Positions 45,801 to 56,560 of a stretch of DNA of 64,000 nucleotides are shown one piece after another. How positions within the stretch are numbered: the first letter of the stretch is position 1; every line of letters begins with the position of its first letter. The DNA is from Kappaphycus alvarezii (Eukaryota; Rhodophyta; Florideophyceae; Gigartinales; Solieriaceae): assembly GCA_002205965.3 (NCBI GenBank), contig NADL03000591.1, positions 496,001 to 560,000 on the forward strand, in the 5' to 3' direction. The notes under the pieces are model-generated. The model was given only the letters and a program-made list of their open reading frames with translations, made no database searches and was not told the origin of the DNA. Both the position numbers and the translations under genes were made by a program.

Positions 45801-48800
45801 CCGTTACCGTACTCTGGGATCCATCGGCAAGCTGTAAGCTAAACACAGATTTTCTCGACTTGAAGAACCTAAGTATTTCAGAGTTTGGAGGAGAGTTTTG
45901 GTGCCTGAATGGGGTCTGCAAGTACTCACCGCAACATGGAAAATAGTAAGGTCAAATGGAGAACTACGTTTCAAGCAGCTCAAAGTTCGCGAACTGATCT
46001 TGAACTCTTTCTCCAGATTTCTCAGAGCCACAAAGAGGGCACCCGCCACACAGAATCAGAAAGACAGAGCCGCCTCGGTGTATTTGCCGCACTGCTGGAC
46101 GCCCTTCGCATTGCCAGAGAAATTGTAACGAAAGATGGCGCCCAAGCGAGTTGGTTCTCTAGAGCGTCGATTCTTCTAGGCGTGGCAGCGAAGACAGTTA
46201 CTCCTGCCGCAAAAGCAGCGGCGGAACTTTTTCAAGCAGAATCGAGAGCTCATTGCGGGGTCCGAGCAGTAGTTTCTCATGCCCTTTTGGACATGTGCAA
46301 GACGATTGTAAGAGAAAGATCAAAGCAAGACCGAGAAAACAAAAAAGTGCGCGAAAAGTCGACAGCTTCGCAAAAAACTACGCCGATAGCACCCCAACTT
46401 CCTCCCACACTGCGGCAAACTGTAGTTGATGTGCTACATGCACTGTATTGGCGAACAAAGGCGAGTTTCGATGAGTCATCAGATGTGGACTCACTCGAAC
46501 GGCTAGTTCATGCCGAAGTGGCGTCGACGTTATTCCTAGCTGGCTCAGGTGTTTCCCCGGTAAATGGATCACCCGTTGATTTGGCATCCGAGGCAGAAAC
46601 CTTTGTCTCTCGGAAAAAGAGGAGGACTCAGGTAATTCAAAGACGTTTGTTGATGAGACGAGGCGTGTCAGTTCATCTGAACTCATTGACGAGCTCCAAT
46701 CTCTATGGTACTCCTTACCTTCCTCGGCTGGAGCTGTAAGAGCCAAATTATCTTACGCATTAGCACTCCACAGCCGTGTGGAGCAACGTAATTATGGCAG
46801 GGCAGAACGTTTCCTCTTCGACGGTTTACGATCAATCCACGCAATATCCAGAGATCAAGGCTTCCCACACTCCTTTTTCTCTACTTGATTCTTGTATGTC
46901 CAGTGTCCGTTGTCTCGACACAGATGGCCGAAGCAATACTGCGAGCCTACGGGAAACTGGCAGTTTCTCATTCAAAGTACAGGTACGGTTTAGCAGCTCT
47001 GGAGGCTGCAACGGACGCCTGCAGAGTGAGATGCATGGACGCAAGAGTATATCGCTCTTCGCTTTCACACGTTATTGATGTTGCTCGAAAAAATAGCGAC
47101 TGGAGACGTGCCGTTGTTCTGCTCTATAATTTGCGATCTCTTGTGCATCCTAAGGACGGCATGAGGAACGAGTTTCTTCAGCTTGCATCCAACTGCACCG
47201 ATTATGTTACGACGTCGGTTGCTTCGAGGCAAGCATCGTTCCTCTGCGTGCGTACTCGGCACTTATCTATGAGGAGCGATTGCGTGTTTTGCTGCAGCGG
47301 TATCGCCGTCGGCTCGCGAAGAAAACTAGAAATCGATTTCGACGACATCTCCCAAGTTCACCACTTCCCAAATTACTGCCGGGTGGCTCCGTGTTTCCGA
47401 ATGGAAGAAACACTCTTGCGTCCTTTTTGAGGCTCCAGTTGCAACAGCAACCTACGACAATACAGTTTTTCAGTCGACTGCACGTTTTGAAATGAGAGCT
47501 AGATCTACTACAGCTCTGCTCCCTATGTCAGCAACTAGACAAGGAGGTCCCGCACTGAGACGTCTTGCTGCAATTCTGTGGCCCTTATCAGTCAGTGTAT
47601 ACCCGTCAACCAGAGCGAGCGGTGGGAACAAGGATAAGACAAATTCTCCTGCGGACAAGAACAAGACCCCAGGCGCCAATCCAACTAGTAGCCAAACTCT
47701 TAGGGAGAATGCGAACTCAAAGGCTGCAAAGAATGTATTAGTAGCTGGTGCTTTACATGAGGATGATGGACATTTTAGAGAAGAACAGCGTGAGCTCTTG
47801 CGCATCGAAGCAGACAAGAGGCGGTTCCTGACTGTGATCGTTTTCAAGTCGAGCTCCTTCGAGCTCAAACTGATTATACCAAGGCTAATTTTCCAGCATC
47901 AGAGCAAAGATGTCGGGGATTGCTCGACATGAGGATATCTCACGCAGGACGCTTCAAAGTTTTGGTATACTGGCCCGAATACGACTGAAGCGGCGTGAAA
48001 TAACTAGATGCTGGAGCTGATCGATCAAATGGAGAGAGAGCACAGGCTGGCGGAGGCATCCCAAGACTCCTCGCATAGCAAAGAAAGTCATCAAGGATAT
48101 GAAAATCAACGGTCTCCTCACTATTTCGCTTACACGATACAAGTCAGGATCCAAAGGACAACGGAAAACCTGGGAAATTTGTTCCCGAGGTCACTTTTCT
48201 ACGTGTATCGGCTCTTATCCATGGGGCCGCCTGAATGAAGCGCTTGTATGTAGCTGATGATGCCGTGGAGCGTTGTCCTAAATGCGCATTCTGGAACCTT
48301 GGACGCTTACATTATTTGCGGGGAAAGCAATGTTTGCGATGTCTTCCTCTGCAATGGCACCCATTAGTAAGCTTGGTGAAGCTGAAATGAGCGGGCAAGG
48401 CAGTCCTGAATTGGATTTGAAAATAACTGAGCTAACGATGATGGCCTTCGAGACCGCCAGTAGATATTACGATGCTGCTGGAGATGAGATTTGTGCAGCG
48501 AAGTCGGATTTGCGATGGTCTCGGACCTGTATTGACCTCCTTTTTCGTCGAACAGTGCTGCGGTCATCTTGTGGTGGGGGGATGACGTTAGGCTCCGCCT
48601 GCTTGATTTTAGAGAAAGAATAGATTTGGATGAAGTTCTCGACACTGTTTATGGAGTCACGACAATCGCACAAACTGCAAACATTCCACTTCTTTGATTG
48701 ATGCAATGGCAGCTTAGCCGAGATCAAATGCATTCAAAAGCAGCCACCAAGTTCATGGTTGGGCTGGATTTCAGAAGCGTGGAAACTCTTCTCTCGTCTC

Positions 48801-51274
48801 TTTGCAGATGCTGAAGACTTTACGGTTGTTCTCGGTTCAATGGCTCCTGTTTCAACATTACTTCGGCTCGGAACATTGTGGTAGACTGGTCCGTGTCATA
48901 ATGTGCGATGACCGTAATGGGCATGTATCAGATATGAATAGGCATCTGCGCCTTTTTGAAGCGTATGTCACGCTTCAGATATCTATCGAGAGAAAGATGA
49001 ATCTTGCATCAAGTGCCCACAACCAAGAAACCTCTTTCACGGTACCGCCAGATAATTCTAGTACCATGGAAAGTCCCGCAAACCAATCGTCCCCGCAAAT
49101 TCAACGGAAGAAACCAAAAAAGGCGAATCGATCCCACCGACATCGAAACCGAAAGGTGTCGTGAGACGAAAACTATCCGCAATGTATTCTGGCAGCGATA
49201 AGGGTGCTGCGGGATCTGTCAACGAGACAACTTCTGATAGGCTCTCGGAAACTACAACCGAGCGATCAGCACCTCGTCGTCCTCCGGGAGCTTTTTTGCA
49301 CATCCTTGGAGACGAAGGTGTGGCATTGGGAAGGCAAGGGTTTAGTGTCTTCATCAACCGCCCAAGGCAACAGGTTATCAGTGCTGTGAAAGGAACGGGG
49401 GCTGTTTGATCCCTACAAACTTCTTCTCGAATTCTAAAGCTGTGCCCGGTAATAATCTCGGAACAGATGCGGAAATGATATATCCGTTCAAGCCAAGCTT
49501 GGGACTCGGAGCAATGCAAATTCTGGACGATGAGTAAAATCAGGTACATATACTGCCTCACGCACTCTTTCTGATCACATGCGGTCACACCTGACGAAGC
49601 GTCGCCCAACAGACCTACTACCTCGTTTTTTTCAGAGCCAGTCTCAATCTTTAACTATCAAACAGAAGAGAAAAGCAGTGATGAAGACGTTGAAGATACT
49701 TCAAGGGCCAAGATGGATATTTCTACGCGTCGAGAGACTGCAGATAGTGCCAGGCAAACTTTCGCTCTGCAAGAAATGGAGAGGTCAACGGTGAACGCTC
49801 CGTTGAGACTGAAGACACGAAAGAATCGGAGAAAAATAAGGCTGCAGGTATCGTCAGGAATGGGCTGGCAGAACTCATTAAGCTGTCCGCCAAGAGCTCG
49901 ACGGAGGAAATATCCTTACGAAGGACTCTTCCCCGGTATTTGGAGAGAGCGTAGCGGAACGGGTCTGGTCTCATATGCAGCGGATTAAGACGGAGACAAA
50001 ACGATACATGCATGGGGAGATTTCGTTGGAGCAACTTGGAGAACGAAATAGTGACGCCTGTTGGGATGGGTCCACTGTATACCGCTATCTCGACGGGAAT
50101 GGCCAGTCCCAGAGTCTATTGGAAGACGTCTTGTTTATGTGCTCTACGCCATGGCATCGTGGGATATTACTCAGTTGAAAGGGGAGGTAGCATTGAGAGA
50201 ATCGCCTTTGGAGGTAAGCAACATCAGGATACGGATGGACGTTTACATGAAAATTCACCCCGCGGTATGACGAACGGGGCAGACGAAAACATTCGTTCGC
50301 CAACAAACACGGAGCGACTGTATCTGTCTGAGCTTGTGCGGGGCTTCAAACGAGATGATTTCTGGCACAAGAACAGGGATTCAGAGATTGTTAACGGCCT
50401 AGCCAAGAATGTTCTCCGGGCGCCTCGGTCGTTGTTGAGCTCATCATCACCCGCTCAAAAGTCCAGAAGCAGGCCCATCGTCTTGATTACAGACTTCCGT
50501 TGCAGATTATTCCATGGGAATTGTTCTTCGATCACGTCGTGATTCGGTCACATTGTCTTCTCGATGTGATCGGGGTTTACAAGAAGGAGCCGACCTATCC
50601 TCCAATGCCCTCAGAAGCTCTGAAGACCCAGCAATCGCGGCTAGCAGAAAGATTGCCCGATTCATCAGTTTTGGCCCATCTCGACGAGAAATTTTGGATA
50701 TGGAGAGAACTGAAGATGCTAGAAGGCAACAACTTGCATTCCAGGCACTATTGCGCCTGAATCACATGAATGCAACAAGTCTCATCGCCTTTCTTGGTTT
50801 AGGCGGTTTCAGTGATCCTACAGCATTGAACGCTGTAGCTCGTCCCACAGGGCCCTTGTCTACTCCTCTTTCTCAGTCACGGAAGGCTGTGAAGCTTTTC
50901 GGATTGCGGATATCGGCAAATATCGGTCGCCGCAATTACCCTCACATGGACTTTCTTAAGGTACCGGGACTGGGCAGTGCCACCACAGCAGATTTAAAGA
51001 AGCAGCCATGGTTCTGCAACCGAGTTTCAATGACAAAGAGGAGCCAAGACGTGATCTCGGTGCCTACATACCAGTCTTCATGTTCTCGTATGCCGACCTG
51101 GTAGATTCTAGTGACTCTGTATTTGGGCTACGGCAACTTGTACCAAGTTGCATCCTCATGTTCACTCCAGCAATCCATATGAAAGTTTTGGCACGCCACT
51201 TGCAAGACGATGAACTTTCTGCAGAACTCGCACGAGCCTCTGGGCGTATAAATAACCGAATTTTCCAGACGTGA
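42861..51274 (+). CDS. Very large helical-repeat (TPR-like) protein with separase/CHAT-like segment; many frame breaks
   Basis: Consecutive plus-strand frames chain into one protein of roughly 2,800 residues. The N-terminus (42861-43616) is basic, then Ser/Pro-rich. Acidic D-D-W-G motifs follow at about 43630 and 43935, with E-D-W-D near 45337. Long Ala/Leu/Arg-rich helical stretches with TPR character occupy 44276-48620, for example E-A-L-R-L-V-R-E-G-I-R-A near 44570 and L-G-R-L-H-Y-L-R-G-K near 48300. A Ser/Lys-rich linker spans 49000-49800. Near 50475-50550 the chain reads R-P-I-V-L-I-T-D, then L-Q-I-I-P-W-E and V-V-I-R, resembling the start of the separase/CHAT caspase-like fold. No GHG block or catalytic Cys is visible, so protease activity is not supported. 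Frame changes occur every 200-800 bases, almost all equal to one lost base. Sequence errors, tiny introns or a pseudogene remain possible. Family not identified. Confidence 0.55.
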
Positions 51275-51761
51275 CAGCTTCCGCTCGCGTCCTCGTGGAG
51301 TATGTTTCACGCTTCTCACGGAAAAAAGGATCCCGATCGTAGTTTTTCTGGGGCAAGGCCTTGTGGACGTTTTTCCAAGAAAACGTGGAGCTCGAGTTGG
51401 TGGCGTCCCCAAACCATCTCCCGCGACGGGGCGACTGTACAATTTTCTGGTGTAGGAGGGGTTGATTACTTTCCTCGCAATGAACTGGTCTAACTGCAAA
51501 CTGACACGCAACATGTTCTAACTTGAGTTGATCTGTCGCTTCATAGCCATTCGGGAAGATGCAGTCTACTTTCGCTCTCCCTCGAATGTTTTTGTTTGTA
51601 TAGCTAAAGAGTCAGGCAACACTCCCCCTCGAAAACCCAAAGAGGATAGCTCGAGCTGAGGCCTAAGACCACTCAGGGCGCCATGCCCTTGCAAGTAACT
51701 AGTTTGGCACATTGACAATCATGAGAGAAGCTTTTTTCATTAAAGGGCGGTACAGTCCAAT
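51275..51761. other. Convergent 3' region, no gene recognised
   Basis: Lies between the end of the large gene and the end of the coiled-coil gene. The open frames here (51128-51514 minus, 51302-51493 plus) have no motif. Confidence 0.5.
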
Positions 51762-52247
51762 TCAGTCGCGACTTACAACTTCGTGGTTGTTTTCTCCGAC
51801 TGGTTGTCGAGGAGCGTTTTCTCGTTCCTCACCCTTCTGATTACCGCCTGTGTCAAACTTGCTAACAACTGTTCTCAACTGTTGATCAAACTGGGCCAAT
51901 TTGTCCAGTAAACCAGCCGTTGCGCTCTCTTTCTTTCTCATAGTCTTTGCAATGCCGCTAAAACTCATACGCTGTACATCATTGCCATCGGACACTGCAT
52001 TCTCAATCTTGTATCCTTGCTCAATCTCAACGTGGCGTCGAAACATGTCGAACTGACGCTCTCGCAACGCAGCCATGTCTCGCATAACTTCCGCGGTCAT
52101 GCCACTGAACGGCTGGTTCGAAGAGGCATCTAATTCGGCCTCTGCTTTGTCGAGTTCTGCGATAATTGAGGCGCCGTAGTCTTGCAGATCCGACACAGGT
52201 GCTAGGGTCTCGCCTGCGATTATTTCGTTCACGTTTGAGTCAGCCAT
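51762..52247 (-). CDS. Small helical/coiled-coil protein, unidentified
   Basis: From the ATG at 52247 the product has 161 residues. It has an acidic helix (about 20-42, with I-I-A-E-L-D-K-A-E-A-E-L), a second amphipathic helix (about 52-77, L-R-E-R-Q-F-D-M-F-R-R-H), a basic linker K-T-M-R-K-K and a third helix (about 117-139, L-L-D-K-L-A-Q-F-D-Q-Q-L). A polar tail follows. The pattern faintly recalls the CCDC28 coiled-coil family, but I would not assign it. There is no signal peptide or membrane segment, so it is probably cytosolic or nuclear. The frame is open upstream to 52370 but lacks an ATG there. Upstream lies a TACTGTAC cluster at 52482-52652. Confidence 0.7.
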   Translation of the reverse strand: MADSNVNEIIAGETLAPVSDLQDYGASIIAELDKAEAELDASSNQPFSGMTAEVMRDMAALRERQFDMFRRHVEIEQGYKIENAVSDGNDVQRMSFSGIAKTMRKKESATAGLLDKLAQFDQQLRTVVSKFDTGGNQKGEERENAPRQPVGENNHEVVSRD

Positions 52248-52481
52248 GTTGCCTAAATCGCAGGAAGTCCATCCACGCGGCTCGATGGGCAGATGTTGGG
52301 GCAAACAGAATGGGGTGTTCGGACGATAACAGGGGAGGACAACGCGTTGAATTGTTCTGTTGGCTGCCACGCCTCTTAGAGGGGGAAATTTGGGGTGTTT
52401 TTAATGCATGAAAAATATGGTCAGCTTCGAGTGTGGCATAGCCAGCCGATTGACCTATGGCCCGATTGCACGGTACAAAAT

Positions 52482-52508
52482 GTGCTGTACTGTCCTGTAC
52501 TGTACAGG
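52482..52508. promoter_or_regulatory. TACTGTAC motif cluster
   Basis: Three units in a row (CTGTACTG, CCTGTACTG, TGTACAGG) about 240 bases upstream of the coiled-coil gene start. Confidence 0.4.
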
Positions 52509-52626
52509 GGGGGAATCTTTTGATTTGTTCAAAAACCTGACCCATACAGCTAGTAGGTTACCGTACTGTCAAGTATGAATACATTACAGTAACAGCACGC
52601 AAGAGCTTACAGTAGGTGTCCTAGTA

Positions 52627-52654
52627 GTGTACAGTAATGTACAGTACTGTACAG
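52627..52654. promoter_or_regulatory. GTACAGTA motif cluster
   Basis: GTGTACAGTAATGTACAGTA followed by CTGTACAG, a palindromic run of the same motif. Confidence 0.4.
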
Positions 52655-52929
52655 CATCACTTCTACCTTTCCCGCCCCTCTTTGCTATACCATCAGTCCC
52701 AAGCACCTTTGTATCGCATCTTATTGCTCGTCGACTACAATACCTCTACTGCTTCCACAGCTTCCGCCCCATTCTAGACACTCCCGCTGCCTTCCACCGA
52801 TCTACTCACCTCCAGGAAGATATGGCGCACGATGATAGAGTTTCGCTTAGGCAGTCCAACATTCTGCGGCCTCCAGCGCTGCCCTCATTACCTTTAAGAT
52901 AGCTATACTATCCCCCTCTCCTCGACACC

Positions 52930-53316
52930 ATGGGCCATCACACAACAACCTGCAAAGGTGGTTTAGGTACGGTGCGCCATGACATCCGTCTTCGGGATAT
53001 TCTATACCGCGAACTCACAAGCCCTGCCATTTCCCTCACCGTATTTCGGGAGCGGCAAATCTTTGCCGCTGGCGTGCACTAGACCTCTTCATCTATGACC
53101 CGCTACTCGCGCCCACCGCACAGGGGACTTGATGTGACCATTGTCAGCCCTCACTCCGTGCCATATCGCATCCAGGCAGGTGGATATCTCTCAGCGCTGA
53201 CCCGGGCCGAACGGCGGGAAAGGGAATACTATGCGATTCCGGGGCGTGCCGAGGGTATTGACCACCTAGGAATCGCCATTGACATCTACGGACAAATTGG
53301 GTCAATCCGATTTTAG
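52930..53316 (+). pseudogene. C-terminal domain of a reverse-transcriptase-linked polyprotein (relic)
   Basis: From an ATG at 52930 one frame runs to 53316 with a single internal stop near 53080. It reads G-H-H-T-T-T-C-K-G-G, then R-H-D-I-R-L-R-D-I-L, and after the stop R-G-L-D-V-T-I-V-S-P with a final A-E-R-R-E-R-E-Y-Y. From memory, H-x-x-x-C-x-G-G, R-H-N-x-L-R-D and L-D-V-T-V-x-S-P form the C-terminus of RT-containing polyproteins common in algae and invertebrates. The RT itself is absent. It is the only transposon-derived coding piece I see inside the gene compartment. Confidence 0.55.
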
Positions 53317-54312
53317 GCTCTTCACGAGCTTATCGGTGATTCACCATGACCACGGCGTGGCCTCCTGTAGAACAAACGCCGAGACCTGTAAAGTATTGGC
53401 GGTACTGTACTGTACTGTAGTTGATATGGAGGTTCAAAGTGAACTTTAAATGGTACTTTGTCAGTCCTAACGTTATTGTGAGCAATTTGCAAATTGCTGT
53501 CCGCTCGGTTTAATGGCAGTCGCTTAAGTAACCACTGTAACGGGAAGTTCGCTGCCCTTGTCCCCGTAATATCTACGTCATTGCACTTCTTCGACGGGAT
53601 TCCTCTCGAGTACATGTAACAGACCTTTAGCATTCCTACCATTGGCGCAATACAATTTGTCCATGCTGTACCTACTGCTGACTCGCGGGCAGGCCGCTTT
53701 CACTTGCCATCAAAATTCCGCACGCCCTAACAAGTGATATTCGGAGCCCTGTCCAACTCCCTTGTTTCTATGGCAAGTACCAACGAGAATCGCATTAAAT
53801 TATGTGATCGCCAGCGGAGGAAAATTCGTCTATTTTCCCCTTTCTGGTTTCCTTTCCTGTCGATTTTCCTTCGGGAATGCAGACTGAACCGTTTAAGACA
53901 ATCGATGCATGAAGTTTTCTGCACGATGTTGTTTCTTGTCTTTTTACATGCCGTGTATCAGTCACAGGTACCACTCAGATCTCGAGAGTTTACGACAAAC
54001 ATGGCTACCGCATAGATGTCTGTTCAAATGCCGCGAATTGTTTACCTGAGAAACTATCCAGCTTGCGAAGGCTTCCAGTAAGCAGATCACCCCATACACA
54101 GCGCGCTGCATATCTAGTCGAAAATTAAAACATACACGTGATTCCTCTGCATCTGTTTAATTCATCTGTATAATATGTCTTATAATCGAGCCCTCTGAAA
54201 CATGACTCGCTTCTTGACGCTACAGCCTCAATGAATCCCAAAATACTGCCCACATCACCCCGCAATACCGTTGCGAAGAAAAAAGCCCGCAAGGCAGTCC
54301 CCCGGTTCCCCC
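53317..54312. other. Intergenic, no gene recognised
   Basis: Includes a TACTGTACTGTACTGTAG run at 53403-53420. Open frames on both strands around 53322-54015 overlap each other and lack motifs. Confidence 0.45.
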
Positions 54313-54677
54313 TTAAATACCCGCACGTGCAGCAGCAGCCGCAGCCGCCTTTTTTCTTTGCTTTGCGGCCATCCTTTCCATAAGGTCATCCACCTTTCCT
54401 TCTTCCTCATCCGTAAAAGCTCCCGAGCTTGAATCGCGTGGCATGTCAGATCTACCGCCAACGGATGGTAGATCCACAGATGGAAGATCTATGGAGGGAA
54501 GTGACAGCTTGGGTAACTCTATCGCTTGGGCGGTATTGAAGGACACGAACAATGCAGCTGCAATTGCTGCTGCTGGGGCAACTGCTGAAAGCGCGGGCGA
54601 CGAGAAGAGGTGCGTGGGGTGGGGTTGGGGCGAGTGTGAGGGGATGCAGACATGGAAGGGACTATGAAGGCAGGCAT
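54313..54677 (-). CDS. Small predicted thylakoid-lumen protein, one frame break
   Basis: The reading starts at 54677 with M-P-A-F-I-V-P-S followed by a Ser/Thr/Pro/Arg-rich stretch. A Phe close to the N-terminus is typical of transit peptides in red algae and glaucophytes. Near 54600 the frame changes (one missing base). It continues as an Ala-rich hydrophobic segment (A-V-A-P-A-A-A-I-A-A-A-L-F-V) ending in N-T-A-Q-A, a good lumenal cleavage site. The mature part is only about 65 residues: P-S-I-D-L-P-S-V-D-L-P-S-V repeats, an acidic stretch and a Lys/Ala-rich helix. The bipartite leader suggests import across the thylakoid membrane. I recognise no photosystem subunit. The hydrophobic segment could instead be a membrane anchor. 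Confidence 0.55.
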
Positions 54678-56109
54678 GTTGCTGGATTTGTGGTGAATGG
54701 GTGTGGATTCAATTGAACGGAGCAAAAGTTGAATGCGTATTGGGAATTGAGGGCTTGGACTGAAGGTTGCTTTCAGGGGAGACGATGAAGCTGAGTTTTA
54801 GCGGCAGTGGTGTGGTTGGTGCTGGTAAAGAGGTTGACAGAGAGAGAGGGTGGCACAGAGGGCAGGTTTGCTGCATGTTGTATGCTCTCCGATTGAATAG
54901 ATTTGGAAACCCTAGTTGTTGACCAGCGAGGGGTAGGATGTGGAAATGGAGATTTTCTGCATGCTCCAGGGATGCAACATGCAAAAGCATTCTTGACGCC
55001 CATTGGATAGTTGTCCATTACGTGTCTGAGATTTGGAAAAATCTGCAAAGCACGCTCCATTATGCCGATCTAATTTCACTTTGGAGAGTTGATTCATTCT
55101 CCACGGTGGCAAAACTTGATACCATTAAATTACTGTACGGACCGGTAAGCCCGAGTAACGACAATGATATGTATACACGTGGACCACGTGGTCTAAAAGT
55201 TGACATGAAACTACACTACTCGCCCCTTAGCAAAGAAACCTGCCCAAAAAGGAGACTTGGAAGCGGGTGCAATCGCTGGGGTGTCGCGACAGAAAACTGT
55301 GCACTGTATTCAGCCGCGGCAATCGTTCGATCAAAACACACACGCGCGACAAACTTGGCGGGAAGTGAGGGACAATAGCATTCAGTATGATCGGTTGTTG
55401 TCGTTTGGAACGCAGACTGGAATGGCGGTGCAGCGCAGTGCAAAAGTGTGCAGGGTCGGGGGAGGCGATTGCATGAGGGATAGAACTGTAGTGCGGCTGT
55501 GGTTGATGCGAGAGGAGAGGCAAATGGTCGGCAAGGTGTGCCGACCGCGTGTGATTCCCAATCGAAGCACAGTGGGTGGACAGTACAGTATGGCAAACAG
55601 AAGTACTGTACAGTATTGTGATGTGTGATGTGGTAGAGCCAAGGCTTTATGGAATGTATGACCGGGTGTTCGCTTTGTTGTAGAAGCGCGGAATACGCAT
55701 ATATAAACTGTGAAGGTCCGTTCGAAACACCTCCTACTTTGGTTTAAAGGTTGGCATTGCGGAAACTCGGAGAGATTCTCCAAGTCAAAGCATAAGTGAA
55801 AAGAGCATACGCTGAAAGAAAAAGATCGAGTGCCCAACGAAAGGGTTGTAAGTAGAGGATTTCAGTACCTCGCAAGGGCTCCTTGCAAACTATTCAACAA
55901 AGCGCAACAGTGATGGCGTGGCAAGGACATCAAAGTGGTGCGAGCATGGAAAGTAGATAGTCTTGGCCTGCTTGGCCTGGTTGTGGGCGGTGGAAAAGGC
56001 ACTCCGATGAGGTGTTGGGATAGTGTAACAGTGTTGGGGAGTGCGGCACTGCTTTTATCGTAGGACATTATCTGCAGCATGGGGCTATAGCTGTTATGAC
56101 GCATATTTT
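54678..56109. other. Intergenic, no gene recognised
   Basis: Multiple overlapping open frames on both strands without motifs. GTACAGTA/TACTGTAC words recur at 55130-55138 and 55581-55620. Confidence 0.45.
55581..55620. promoter_or_regulatory. GTACAGTA/TACTGTACAG motif pair
   Basis: GTACAGTA and AGTACTGTACAGTA lie about 20 bases apart. No gene is confidently assigned next to them; they lie about 900 bases upstream of the minus-strand lumen-protein gene. Confidence 0.35.
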
Positions 56110-56560
56110 GAGGTGCGATTGGAGGTGTTGGGGTGTATAGGCTAGAGGTTTATACAAAGACGCGGTGGGTGTGAGGAGACGAGTTTTGGACAATGGAGTG
56201 GATGACGAAAGATGATGAGTGGGTGATGGATGGATGGGGGTGGGATGACATGAAGGGGGATGAAGGGAGGGGGAAGGATGCGTGGGGTAAATCAGGACGG
56301 ATGATTGGAGCGGGAATGTGGTTGGGGTTACGTTACGGGTGATGGAGATGGGGCGGGAGATTGGGACTCGAGAGTGTGAGAGAATTACGGAGTGATTTGG
56401 AAGGGGGAGGTTGAAAGTGGGGGATGGAGTGTGTCTAGTATGGAGAGAGGCAATGCAGGGTGGTGGTTTGGATCAAGTGACAATGTGTATATGTGACTGG
56501 AAGGGTAGGGCAGAAATGGGAGGTGTGTGGATCTAAAACGGAGGGAAGGACTCTATGATG
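56110..56560 (-). promoter_or_regulatory. Long purine-rich tract (pyrimidine-rich on the minus strand)
   Basis: About 450 bases strongly enriched in G and A on the plus strand. Because C/T-rich leaders precede the genes on their sense strands in this window, the tract may mark a minus-strand transcript start. Downstream on that strand only a weak 80-codon frame (56104-55862) is seen, so the gene, if any, is unidentified. Confidence 0.3.

Larger units (their letters stand above)
52248..52929. other. Intergenic region with motif clusters
   Basis: Contains the upstream region of the minus-strand coiled-coil gene. Two clusters of the TACTGTAC motif lie inside. The plus-strand frame 52627-52902 starts within the repeat and has no recognised domain. 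Confidence 0.45.

Noticed and set aside
42861-51274. Active separase
   Set aside because: The I-P-W-E segment is suggestive, but no GHG block or catalytic cysteine is visible in any frame downstream.
42861-51274. Intron-rich gene explaining the frame changes
   Set aside because: Sequence is continuous across the breaks I examined, with no intervening non-coding stretch bounded by GT and AG; single-base changes explain them better.
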